A DNA stretch of 64,000 bases from JABFRG01 sp046351415. Lineage in GTDB: Bacteria > Myxococcota_A > Polyangia > Polyangiales > Polyangiaceae. Below, one piece after another: positions 52,782 to 60,453 of this stretch (position 1 is the first letter of the stretch; every line of letters starts with the position of its first letter). Location: NCBI GenBank assembly GCA_046351415.1, contig JAXLYO010000004.1:310001-374000 (forward strand), written 5' to 3'. Made by a program: the position numbers and the translations under genes. The notes below the pieces were generated by a model. That model was given only the letters and a program-made list of their open reading frames with translations. It was not told the DNA's origin and did not search any database.

Positions 52782-54827
52782 ATGACGCAACACTCAGGCA
52801 CCCAGGCAGACGCAACGTCCGCCGAAACGACCGACACCGCGGCAGCCGCGCAAGCAGCTCCGCAGAACGAACGATCCGCCGATCCCTCGGCCACTTCTGA
52901 AGGCACTGCAGCCGCGCATGCGCAAGCAGCTGCGTCCGAAGGCGACGCACCCGATGCGACGGGTGACGAAGGGGAAGAAGAGGGCGGCGACGATTCGTCG
53001 GAGGCCGGTGAGGGAGCAGCAGCTGCCGACGGTGCGAAGACGGGCGAAGGGAAGAAGAAGCGACGGCGTCGCCGCAAGAAGAAGGGCGCAGCCCCGGCAC
53101 TCGCGGCCGATGGCACACCGCTTCCCGTGGCCGAAGGCACCGAAGGAGCGGAGGGGGCCGCGGCCGCACCGCGTGAGAAACAGAATCGCCCCAAGAAAGC
53201 CGAGCGCGAGCGCCCGCCGTTCAACGTCGGCGACATCGTCTTCGGCAAGGTCCTCGAGGTGACGGACGACGTCCTGTTCATCGACCTGTCGGGCAAAGCA
53301 AAGGGCATCTTCGACCTGCGCGAACTCCTCATTCCGGAGGAAGAGGCGCGCAAGGCTGCGGCGGCCGCGAGCGAGGAAGCGGCGCAAGTCGCGCTCGAGG
53401 AAGGCGCGACCGCGACCGGAACGCCGGACGACGCAGCGCTCGCCGAGACGACCGAAGTTGCCGTCCCCACGACGGGTGAACAGGCGGAACCAGCCCAAGG
53501 CGCCGAAGGTGATGCAGCGGCGGCCGGAGCGGAGGAGCCTGTGCCTCAGCCGGTCCTTCCGCGCGTCATCTTGGAGCCGGGCGCCCAGTTCGTCGGCGTC
53601 GTCCACAACGACGGCGGCCGTGGCGGCTGTGTCGTCGTGACCCACCATCCGGACCGGGTGAGTCGCACGAAGCCCATGGTCGCGCAGGCCCACAAGGACG
53701 GCACGCTCGTCTACGGCATCGTCACGGGAGCCATCAAGGGAGGCGCCGAAGTCGACATCGATGGTCTTCGCGCCTTCGCGCCCGCGTCGCACATGGATCT
53801 GCGTCTAGGTGCAGATTTGAGCGCACTCGTCGGCAAGCGTCTTCCCTTCGCGGTGACCGAATACGGCAAGCGCGGTCGGGATGTCGTTCTGTCGCGGAAG
53901 GCGATGCTCGAGGCCGAAGCTCGGGAGCATCGTGAAGCGCTCATGAAGACCCTCCAGGTCGGTGCCGAGATGGACGGTGTCGTTCGGACGGTCGTCAGCT
54001 TTGGTGCGTTCATCGACATCGGTGGAGCCGAAGGGCTCGTGCCGCTGCCGGAAATGAGCCACAACCGCGCTGATCAGCCGCATGACGTGTTCAAGGTCGG
54101 TGAAACGGTACGCGTGAAGCTCCAGAAGATCGACGAGCGCGGCAAGATCTGGCTCTCACGCAAGGCCGTCATCGAAGATCCTTGGGCCGGTATTGCTCAA
54201 AAGTACGCCGTTGGCACGAAGCACACCGGCAAGGTCGTGCGTCATCATCCCGTTGGCGTCTTCATCGAGCTCGAGCCCGCGGTCGACGGTCTCCTTCGCC
54301 GCGTCGACCTCTCGCTGCGCAGCGTCGATGACCCGACCACGATCGTCAAAGAGGGCGACTCCATCGAAGTCGTCGTGGCGCATGTCGATTCAGGTGCGCG
54401 TCGCATCTCGCTCCATCGCGCTCTCGAAGGCGCGCAGGCCGAGGAAGCCCCGCAGAAGGTCGTCGTCAACAAGAGCGTCAAGTGCGTCGTTTTCGCGACG
54501 GAAGCCAACGGCATTCTCGTGCGCATTCTCGGCGTCACCGGTTGGCATGCTCGGGGCTATATTTCCGGAGCTGCGACGGGGACGCCGCGCGGGACAGAGC
54601 TCCGCAAGCTGTTCCCCGTGGGGAAGGAGCTCGAAGCGAAGGTCCTCGAGATCGATACGAAGCACAACGAAGTGCGGCTTTCGATCAAGGCGCTCAGCGA
54701 CGACACCGAGCGGAACGCGTACCAGAACTATCGCCAGCAGGTGAAGCGCGAAGCCAAGTTCGGCACGTTCGCCGACTTGCTCCAGAAGCACGTCGCCGGG
54801 GCGGGTAACAAGCGCGAGAATTCATAG
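52782..54827 (+). CDS. Multi-S1-domain RNA-binding protein (ribosomal protein S1-like)
   Basis: A 681-residue protein starting at an ATG. Residues 1-145 are low complexity: acidic Ala/Glu/Asp stretches with one basic block (KKKRRRRRKKKG). S1 repeats follow: FNVGDIVFGKVLEVTDDVLF, GTLVYGIVTGAIKGGAEVDI, MDGVVRTVVSFGAFIDIGGA, GTKHTGKVVRHHPVGVFIEL and a weaker final one. These bind RNA; S1 itself helps the 30S subunit hold mRNA. An insert of about 100 residues rich in Ala/Glu splits the first S1 region. It may be the main S1 or a paralogue; the sequence does not decide. Confidence 0.88.
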   Translation: MTQHSGTQADATSAETTDTAAAAQAAPQNERSADPSATSEGTAAAHAQAAASEGDAPDATGDEGEEEGGDDSSEAGEGAAAADGAKTGEGKKKRRRRRKKKGAAPALAADGTPLPVAEGTEGAEGAAAAPREKQNRPKKAERERPPFNVGDIVFGKVLEVTDDVLFIDLSGKAKGIFDLRELLIPEEEARKAAAAASEEAAQVALEEGATATGTPDDAALAETTEVAVPTTGEQAEPAQGAEGDAAAAGAEEPVPQPVLPRVILEPGAQFVGVVHNDGGRGGCVVVTHHPDRVSRTKPMVAQAHKDGTLVYGIVTGAIKGGAEVDIDGLRAFAPASHMDLRLGADLSALVGKRLPFAVTEYGKRGRDVVLSRKAMLEAEAREHREALMKTLQVGAEMDGVVRTVVSFGAFIDIGGAEGLVPLPEMSHNRADQPHDVFKVGETVRVKLQKIDERGKIWLSRKAVIEDPWAGIAQKYAVGTKHTGKVVRHHPVGVFIELEPAVDGLLRRVDLSLRSVDDPTTIVKEGDSIEVVVAHVDSGARRISLHRALEGAQAEEAPQKVVVNKSVKCVVFATEANGILVRILGVTGWHARGYISGAATGTPRGTELRKLFPVGKELEAKVLEIDTKHNEVRLSIKALSDDTERNAYQNYRQQVKREAKFGTFADLLQKHVAGAGNKRENS

Positions 54828-54834
54828 CGGCGAG

Positions 54835-54862
54835 CTAGGGGCACCCTTCTCGGGGCCCCTAG
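54835..54862. terminator. Hairpin after the S1-like gene
   Basis: CTAGGGGC (54835-54842) pairs with GCCCCTAG (54855-54862), extended by ACCC/GGG inside the loop. It lies eight bases after the stop. No T-tract follows on either strand, so termination would be weak or depend on other factors. Confidence 0.45.
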
Positions 54863-54886
54863 AGTCCCTGAGCGTTGGTCCCGACC

Positions 54887-55579
54887 TCAGTGCGCTTCGG
54901 GAGGCGGCGCGGCGGGGTCGCGTCCGGGCCCGGGTCGCGGTTCGGGACCGACTTTCCCATCGTCTCCGATGCGCGGCGGGTCGAGCTTCATGGTGCCGAG
55001 CATCCTTACGCGAGCGGCCGCGAGGCGAGCTCCGAGGATGTCGCTATGGGCCTCGGACGGAACGCTGCTTTCGAAGTGGAACAGGTAGCAGCGCTTCAGG
55101 AACGCGCCGGTAGCGAAGACGTGGCCCACGATGCGGCCCTTCGGTCTCGCGCTGTCGATGGCTACCCAGAAGCGCGTATCGTAGGCGTCAGGCAAAGCGT
55201 CGACGTGCTCTTCGAGCACGGTCATCGGGCGCTTTTCGAGGAGGCCATCGCGCTCTGCAGCCGCTTTGCACGTGCTGCGGTTTTGGAGGTCACGCTCTTC
55301 CCAGAAGTTCACGATGAGTTTCGAGTGGCTTGCGCTGTGAAGACCCACCAGCTCGTGGCCGCGTTCGGCCATCTTCCACTTGCGTGGCTCGGGAATGGGG
55401 ACGTGGAGTTGGAGCGTCCGGCCGTAGATTTCGCCCCAATCCTTTGCGTCGAAATTGCGCACGTCTTCGGGTGGCTCGGCAGAAGCAGGAGGTTTCTGCA
55501 CACCCTCTTCGCAGCCGACGCTTGCAAACGTGCAAGCTGTCACCACGCAAGCGAGAAGAAACGAAGGCCGCGCTCTCAC
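54887..55579 (-). CDS. Putative lipoprotein coupled to ilvE
   Basis: The GTG at 55579 overlaps the ilvE stop as GTGA, the same arrangement seen across this window; an earlier GTG at 55594 is possible. Signal peptide SFLLACVVTACTFASVGC ends in a lipobox Cys, then a Pro/Ala tether. The 230-residue product has an alpha/beta middle (HSKLIVNFWEERDLQNRSTC, EEHVDALPDAYDTRFWVAID) and a Pro/Gly-rich tail. I do not recognise a family. It is the last gene of the leftward run that starts with the NUDIX gene at 58400. Confidence 0.6.
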   Translation of the reverse strand: MRARPSFLLACVVTACTFASVGCEEGVQKPPASAEPPEDVRNFDAKDWGEIYGRTLQLHVPIPEPRKWKMAERGHELVGLHSASHSKLIVNFWEERDLQNRSTCKAAAERDGLLEKRPMTVLEEHVDALPDAYDTRFWVAIDSARPKGRIVGHVFATGAFLKRCYLFHFESSVPSEAHSDILGARLAAARVRMLGTMKLDPPRIGDDGKVGPEPRPGPGRDPAAPPPEAH

Positions 55580-56496
55580 ACGCGCGTGAGCCACGAGGGA
55601 CGGCTGTTGTCGCTGCCGCGAACGATGTCGAAGAACTTCGCCTGAATCTTGGTCGTGATGGGACCACGCGTTCCCTCACCGACCATGCGATTGTCGATTT
55701 CGCGGATGGGCGTGATTTCGGCCGCGGTTCCGGTGAAAAACACTTCGTCGGCGAGCCATAGTTGCTCGCGCGTGAGGCGGGTCTCTTGCACCGTGAGACC
55801 GAGCTCGCGGGCGATGTCGATGACCGAGTCACGCGTGATGCCTTCGAGGATGGAGCTCGCCAGGTCAGGTGTGTAGAGGACGCCCTTCTTCACCAAGAAG
55901 ATGTTCTCGCCCGAGCCTTCGGAGACGAACCCGTTGGCGTCGAGGAGAATGGCTTCGTCGTAGCCGCCGAACTTTGCCTCGCGCTTCGCGAGCACGCTGT
56001 TCGTGTACTGGCCGGTCATCTTGGCCTTGGCGAGGCTGATGTTCACGTGGTGACGCGCAAAGGAGCTCACTTTTGCGCGAATGCCGCTCTTCAACGCTTC
56101 TTCGCCGAGGTATGCGCCCCACTTCCAGGCGATGACGCTCGTCTTGCACGCGTTCGTCGGAGCGTAGATGCCCATGGCGCCGTCGCCCATGTACACCATG
56201 GGTCGGATGTAGCCCTCTTCCAAGCCATTCGCGCGCAGGATGTCACCGCACGCCTTCATGACCTCTTCCCGGCTGTACTTGGGCGTGAGGAGCGCCATCT
56301 TGCACGTGTCGACCAGGCGGTCGATGTGCTCTTTCAGACGGAAAATGTACGTGTGGCCGTCGGCGCGCTTGTATGCGCGAATGCCTTCGAAGGCGGCGAC
56401 GCCGTAGTGGAGCGAGTGCGTGAGAATGTGGACTTGCGCCGCATCCCAGTCGACGAGCTCGCCCTCCATCCAGATCTTCTTCAGCTTGTCGACCAT
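55576..56496 (-). CDS. ilvE: Branched-chain amino acid aminotransferase IlvE
   Basis: A PLP-dependent class IV aminotransferase interconverting Val, Leu and Ile with their 2-oxo acids. It begins with KIWMEGELVDWDAAQVHILT and HYGVAAFEGIRAYK, then MTGQYTNSVLAKREAKFGGY containing the PLP-binding Lys region, EAILLDANGFVSEGSGENIF, and FTGTAAEITPIREID near the C-terminus. At 306 residues it has the family length. The neighbours (Smr upstream, lipoprotein downstream) are not biosynthetic, so its place here looks like a hitchhiker in a mixed transcript. Confidence 0.94.
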   Translation of the reverse strand: MVDKLKKIWMEGELVDWDAAQVHILTHSLHYGVAAFEGIRAYKRADGHTYIFRLKEHIDRLVDTCKMALLTPKYSREEVMKACGDILRANGLEEGYIRPMVYMGDGAMGIYAPTNACKTSVIAWKWGAYLGEEALKSGIRAKVSSFARHHVNISLAKAKMTGQYTNSVLAKREAKFGGYDEAILLDANGFVSEGSGENIFLVKKGVLYTPDLASSILEGITRDSVIDIARELGLTVQETRLTREQLWLADEVFFTGTAAEITPIREIDNRMVGEGTRGPITTKIQAKFFDIVRGSDNSRPSWLTRV

Positions 56497-56507
56497 TCCT
56501 GGCTTTT

Positions 56508-56532
56508 TAGACCGCGAATTCGCGGCGGTCTA
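56508..56532. repeat. Inverted repeat spanning the Smr stop codon
   Basis: TAGACCGC (56508-56515) and GCGGTCTA (56525-56532) form an 8-base stem with a loop containing GAATTC. It overlaps the Smr gene stop and precedes ilvE by about a dozen bases. On the minus strand it is followed by AAAAA rather than T residues, so it is not a standard terminator; RNA processing or attenuation is possible. Confidence 0.5.
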
Positions 56533-57228
56533 CCGGTTTGCGCGGCGGAGCAGCACGAGTACGCCGCCGGAGGTGTCATCTTCGTCATGAACCGAGGAAA
56601 AGGCAGCCACATGTTCAGCCCCTGCTCCCTGCGACAGCCAGGCCGCGAGCTCGCCCCGGAGCACGCTGAAGCCTCCCGGGGAGTGCCCGCCTTTTCCATG
56701 GATGACTTTGACGCACCGCTCCCCGCGATCGCGCTCGGCCTTCAGAAAATCGGCCAGCGCGGTTCTTGCCGAGTCCGTCGTGAAACCGTGCAAATCCAAT
56801 CGGGAATCGATGGGAATCGTACCCCGCCTCAGCGCCCGCAGCTGCGCCGGGTCGCTCCCGAGCCGGTGTCCTTCGAGGTGCACCCCATCGTCACGCACCT
56901 CGAAGCGAGCCCCTCCCAGGGCAAGTTCTCGCAGGCGCGCCCGGACCTCCGCATCTTCGCGTTCGCGCGCGCCCGCATCCTCTGGCGGGGCCCGTTCGGG
57001 GACGCGCGGGTCGTTTCGCGGCGTCGTCTTGGTGCCCCCCATCAGCTCCGCGAACGACATGCTCGCTTCGGCCGCCGTGGGCTTTCGTTCCGGCGGGATC
57101 ACCTTCTTTGAAGAACCGCTTCCGCCCTTCGACCTTGCCTGGAGCGCCTCGGCTTCCTTCTTCGCGAGCGTCTCTTTGAGATCGCGAAGACCGGCGAACG
57201 GATGCGCGTTTTCCTTCTTCTTGCTCAT
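56530..57228 (-). CDS. Smr-domain protein
   Basis: The C-terminal 95 residues form an Smr (MutS2 C-terminal-like) domain, often a nuclease or nucleic-acid-binding module: DSRLDLHGFTTDSARTALAD, then CVKVIHGKGGHSPGGFSVLR with the HGKG motif, and FSSVHDEDDTSGGVLVLLRR. The first 135 residues are charged and low complexity, with AEASMSFAELMGGTK in the middle. The 232-residue size and layout match stand-alone Smr proteins. The start overlaps the stop of the 87-residue gene upstream as ATGA. Confidence 0.88.
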   Translation of the reverse strand: MSKKKENAHPFAGLRDLKETLAKKEAEALQARSKGGSGSSKKVIPPERKPTAAEASMSFAELMGGTKTTPRNDPRVPERAPPEDAGAREREDAEVRARLRELALGGARFEVRDDGVHLEGHRLGSDPAQLRALRRGTIPIDSRLDLHGFTTDSARTALADFLKAERDRGERCVKVIHGKGGHSPGGFSVLRGELAAWLSQGAGAEHVAAFSSVHDEDDTSGGVLVLLRRANR

Positions 57229-57488
57229 GCGTCGTTCCGCTCCTTGTCCAAGCGTAGCGCGCGCAAGGCCGACACGACCGACTGGATGCCCGTGAGCACG
57301 CCGTCTTCGTAGTGCCAGTCCGGGTCCGAGAGCTCAGGGAAATCGTGCGGGTTTCGCATGTCTTCGAGCGTGAGCCCGGGCTTCAGACGGCGCGCGAGCG
57401 AGAAGACTTTCTGCAGTTGCAGCTCCTCCATGTCCGACGTCAATTTCTCGAGGTCCGCGAGGTCGATCAAAATAGGAGGTTTCGGCAT
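57225..57488 (-). CDS. Small hypothetical protein coupled to Smr
   Basis: An 87-residue soluble protein starting MPKPPILIDLADLEKLTSDM, with two helical stretches and a Trp-containing segment (DPDWHYEDG). It overlaps the Smr gene by four bases and follows the ferredoxin-like gene by 19 bases. I do not recognise it. The coupling suggests a helper of the Smr protein. Confidence 0.65.
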   Translation of the reverse strand: MPKPPILIDLADLEKLTSDMEELQLQKVFSLARRLKPGLTLEDMRNPHDFPELSDPDWHYEDGVLTGIQSVVSALRALRLDKERNDA

Positions 57489-57507
57489 GTTCGGACTCTT
57501 GCGTGGG

Positions 57508-57798
57508 TCAGAGGAGGCTCACCGCTTCGGACTCGGTAACATCGACGTAGATCTGCGCCTCGCCGCGGGCAAGACGATAGCAGGCAACGGTGGCGCCATG
57601 CTTGGGACAAAGGCCGAGGCACGCCGTCTTCGTGACCCATGTCGTTACGGTTTGCCGCGTGCTTCCGATTTCGCGTTTCAGGGCGGCGTAGACACGCTCG
57701 CCGTGGTCGCCGCATCCCGGACCGAGCGGGTCGCCTTCCGCTCGTCGGTTCGCGCAAACGAACAGATGGGTGGTCGGGAGAAGCGAGCTCGTCTTCAC
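57508..57798 (-). CDS. (2Fe-2S) thioredoxin-like ferredoxin
   Basis: A 96-residue protein of the thioredoxin-fold 2Fe-2S ferredoxin family. Four candidate cluster cysteines are present: the first in HLFVCANRR, the second in GPGCGDHG, and a pair in TKTACLGLCPKHG. The C-terminal segment (GEAQIYVDVTESEAVSLL) completes the thioredoxin fold. The GTG start overlaps the NUDIX stop as GTGA; longer frames lie over the NUDIX gene in another frame. Its redox partner is not encoded nearby. Confidence 0.82.
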   Translation of the reverse strand: MKTSSLLPTTHLFVCANRRAEGDPLGPGCGDHGERVYAALKREIGSTRQTVTTWVTKTACLGLCPKHGATVACYRLARGEAQIYVDVTESEAVSLL

Positions 57799-58400
57799 CG
57801 GGCCTCTTCTGCACCGAAAGCGGGCTCCCGAACGTACCGTCGCAAGAACATCTCGAGGACCGTCGTGCAGAGAGCATGACGAATGACACCGCGGTCGAGG
57901 AGGGCTGGCAGGTCGGCGATGGGCACGCGCAGGGATTCGAGCTCTTCGAGTTCGTCGAAGTCGGTCGCGTGCTCTTCGACCTCGGTGTCCCACGCCACGT
58001 AGCTGTGGAGCAAGTTGCCTTGCAGTGCGGGGTTCGGCTCGAGGACCGAGAGTAGCTCTACGCGAGGGGAAGTCGCTCCTGCTTCTTCCTTCAATTCGCG
58101 AATGGCAGCGGCCATGGGTGCCTCGCCTTCGTCGATGACGCCGCCCGGTAGCTCGAGCGAGAATTCACCCGTGCCGAAGCGGTATTGCCACACGAGGAGA
58201 ACCTCACCCTCGGGGGTGACGGGCACGATGTTGCACCAATCGCGCACTTCGAAGGTGTGCACATGGCGTTTTTCGCGTCCCTCCGCGTCGAAGAGGGCAC
58301 TTCGCGTAACCGAGAAAATGCCGAACTCTCCGATCTTCGTCGGGGCCCGTAGCTGCCACTTTTTCAGGGTTCGCGGTGCATAGGTCGGCTTTTCCGCCAT
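57795..58400 (-). CDS. NUDIX hydrolase (ADP-ribose pyrophosphatase-like)
   Basis: A 201-residue NUDIX enzyme with a complete box: GGVIDEGEAPMAAAIRELKE followed by EAGA. A conserved Arg-Tyr-containing segment precedes it (VWQYRFGTGEFSLELPGG), typical of ADP-ribose or nucleotide-sugar hydrolases. The start is divergent from smpB with 48 bases between them, and the stop overlaps the ferredoxin start as GTGA. The exact substrate cannot be read from the sequence. Confidence 0.9.
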   Translation of the reverse strand: MAEKPTYAPRTLKKWQLRAPTKIGEFGIFSVTRSALFDAEGREKRHVHTFEVRDWCNIVPVTPEGEVLLVWQYRFGTGEFSLELPGGVIDEGEAPMAAAIRELKEEAGATSPRVELLSVLEPNPALQGNLLHSYVAWDTEVEEHATDFDELEELESLRVPIADLPALLDRGVIRHALCTTVLEMFLRRYVREPAFGAEEAR

Positions 58401-58448
58401 GCCGTACCTCTAGCAACAAAACGTGCGCTATAAGAGCAAAGGTTCACC

Positions 58449-58919
58449 GTGGCAGAGAAGGAAAGCACGCAAAGCATCGTCAAGAACCGGCGGGCGACGT
58501 TCGACTACGAAATCGAACGGCGCATCGAGGGAGGGCTCGTTCTTGCGGGGAGCGAAGTGAAGTCTCTTCGGAGCGGCAAGGTTGACCTGTCCGACGCGTA
58601 CGCGCAGGTCGAGAAGGGTGAAGCTTGGCTGAGGCAAATGTATATTGCACCTTTCGAGCAGGCCAAGGTGTTTCCACACGAAGTCCGTCGCCCTCGCAAG
58701 ATTCTCCTTCACGCTCGCGAGATCTTGGAGATTCAGAAGGATGTCATGCGCGGCGGCTACACGGTCGTGCCGATGGAGCTCTACTTCAAGAAGGGCCGAA
58801 TCAAGGTGTTGCTCGGCATCGGCAAGGGCAAGAAGAACGTCGACAAGCGCCACGCCATCGCAAAGAAAGATGCGGAGCGCGACGCTCGCTCGGCGGAGCG
58901 GCAGCGGACGAAAGAGTAG
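58449..58919 (+). CDS. smpB: SsrA-binding protein SmpB
   Basis: SmpB binds tmRNA and delivers it to stalled ribosomes for trans-translation. The 156-residue protein has the family signature: KNRRATFDYEIERRIEGGLV, LAGSEVKSLRSGKVDLSDAY, and the C-terminal basic tail beginning GIGKGKKNVDKRHAIAKKDA. GTG start after an AAAGG site. The next 69 bases to the convergent lipoprotein gene hold no tmRNA; ssrA must be elsewhere in the genome. Confidence 0.95.
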   Translation: MAEKESTQSIVKNRRATFDYEIERRIEGGLVLAGSEVKSLRSGKVDLSDAYAQVEKGEAWLRQMYIAPFEQAKVFPHEVRRPRKILLHAREILEIQKDVMRGGYTVVPMELYFKKGRIKVLLGIGKGKKNVDKRHAIAKKDAERDARSAERQRTKE

Positions 58920-58988
58920 CCTACGCCGACCACGTTCGCTCTCACTTCGCCGAGCCTCGCGCCCCGCTCGCAAAACGCTACACTTGCC

Positions 58989-59579
58989 TCAGGTCCACAC
59001 AGCTTCTGTCATGATTGCGATCAGTTTGCCGGTGGTCTTGGAGATTCCCACGTAGACGAAGACCACGGTGCCAAGCTCGTCTTGGTTGCCGGACGCGTCC
59101 GTGCCGAAGGTGTAGCCCACGACACCTTTGAGCTGTTGGCGCATGTACTTCAACGCAATCATCAACTGCTTGTCATGGCGCGCGTACGTGTAGTTGTCGT
59201 CATCCGGACTGGGCACCTGAGCCGCTTCGCCTTCGGCGATCGCAGAGCTCACGTTCAAGCGCTCGGCCCGACAGCTCGAGGGGAGAATGTCTCGGTGGTC
59301 CGAACTCTTCGCTTTGACGACCGCACCGAGCTTTTGACGAACCACAGCTGTGGACAGGCGCTTCGAGCGGTCCGCGACAGCCTCTCCCTCGATGACTTGA
59401 TAGCCGTAGTCCGATTCAGAGGTGAAGGTCACATCCTTCAAGATGCCGCGAAGCTTTCCCTGAATAGCACTGTCGCTGGCAGTGACGATGTCCGACTCGA
59501 CGGGGTCCGTCGTTGCTTCGGATGCGCAAGCAGGGACAAGTAGAAGAAGGGCACCAAGAATCAGTGAACGAACTTGCAT
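58989..59579 (-). CDS. Putative lipoprotein
   Basis: The ATG at 59579 gives MQVRSLILGALLLLVPAC, a signal peptide with lipobox, then a Ser/Thr/Asp linker. The 196-residue product has an alpha/beta mature part with two central stretches (KDVTFTSESDYGYQVIEGEA, DHRDILPSSCRAERLNVSSA) and ends in beta strands (GTVVFVYVGISKTTGKLIAI). Family unknown. The frame continues upstream without a signal peptide and was trimmed. Confidence 0.6.
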   Translation of the reverse strand: MQVRSLILGALLLLVPACASEATTDPVESDIVTASDSAIQGKLRGILKDVTFTSESDYGYQVIEGEAVADRSKRLSTAVVRQKLGAVVKAKSSDHRDILPSSCRAERLNVSSAIAEGEAAQVPSPDDDNYTYARHDKQLMIALKYMRQQLKGVVGYTFGTDASGNQDELGTVVFVYVGISKTTGKLIAIMTEAVWT

Positions 59580-59770
59580 TGTGTACCTCGTTTTGTCGCG
59601 ACGGTAGACCGGTTCGGACGAAGACCTTGTGACTATTGGGTGAAAACGTCTCTTTGGGGCGCGGCGGGCCGAATAATAGCATGCAGTATGCATGTAACAA
59701 GGGGAGCGATGTCGCCGAACTGTTTCCGGTCTCGCACGCCTCCATCGTTTGCGACGTCTACGCTTGGGGT

Positions 59771-60088
59771 ATGGACAAGAAGACGACCTCCATCCTCGAT
59801 GCTGCTCTGGACAAATCGGAGAGGGCCCTCTCGCAGCTGCACGATCACCCCAAGTACGCTGAGCTCGATGAGGAACTTCGTCAGCTACGTGCGACGCTGA
59901 CGCACTATACACACTCGCCACCGAGCGTCTCCGAGGCCCTCCACACGGCGCGCCAGATCTTGGAGCTCCGGGAATGTATTCAGCGGACGGCGGTGTATCA
60001 GGACCTTACGCGGCTCTATCGGCGCGATCGCGCCCGAGCCCTTGCCCTTTTTGCTGCGAGTCGCATGCACGGCGGCCCCGTGAACTAG
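59771..60088 (+). CDS. Hypothetical helical protein
   Basis: Start at the ATG giving MDKKTTSILDAALDKSERAL; the frame runs 45 codons further upstream through sequence that looks non-coding. The 105-residue product is two long helices with a Ser/Pro break (THYTHSPPSVSEALHTARQI) and no motif I recognise. The 191 bases before it (59580-59770), shared with the divergent lipoprotein gene, contain no other gene I can support. Confidence 0.5.
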   Translation: MDKKTTSILDAALDKSERALSQLHDHPKYAELDEELRQLRATLTHYTHSPPSVSEALHTARQILELRECIQRTAVYQDLTRLYRRDRARALALFAASRMHGGPVN

Positions 60089-60130
60089 TTCGTGAGGAAC
60101 GCGTCCGTGCTCGTGTATCCCGTGGGGGCT

Positions 60131-60397
60131 CTACGCGCCGCTCGCGATTCGTGACAAGGTGTCGCGGAGCCCGCGGGTCACGTCCAGAAGGCGCCCACGT
60201 AGCTCGTAGGTTCCATCCGCCTGCAACTTGCAGTCGTGGATCTTCAGGCGCATCGCTGTCTTCGAGACGCACAGTTCACCATCGAGCCTCGAGCCAGGGG
60301 GCGAAGAAATCGTCGAACGAAACACGGCAATATCGCTGCCTTCCAGCTTCGCGAGCCAGGCATCGCCGCTCTTGAGCCAACGTACGTGAGGTTCCAT
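60131..60397 (-). CDS. PilZ-like small protein
   Basis: An 88-residue protein with the outline of a PilZ domain. A strand-rich start (WLAKLEGSDIAVFRSTI) leads to PPGSRLDGELCVSKTAMRLK, and the end (GTYELRGRLLDVTRGLRDTL) resembles the family's G-R-L-x-D/N pattern and a terminal helix. The Arg-rich c-di-GMP motif (RxxxR ... DxSxxG) is not complete. Position after the poly-Ser lipoprotein gene on the same strand gives no further clue. Assignment is tentative. Confidence 0.5.
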   Translation of the reverse strand: MEPHVRWLKSGDAWLAKLEGSDIAVFRSTISSPPGSRLDGELCVSKTAMRLKIHDCKLQADGTYELRGRLLDVTRGLRDTLSRIASGA

Positions 60398-60453
60398 CGC
60401 ACGCCCTTCGTGCCATACCGCGCGAAGGCTGTCACGCGCTTATGGACTCTCGC

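Noticed and set aside
56508..56532. Terminator between Smr and ilvE
   Set aside because: The hairpin lacks a T-tract on the transcribed (minus) strand and the genes are very close, so read-through is more likely.
58920..58988. tmRNA (ssrA) next to smpB
   Set aside because: The gap is 69 bases and shows no acceptor-stem or tag reading frame; the gene must be elsewhere.
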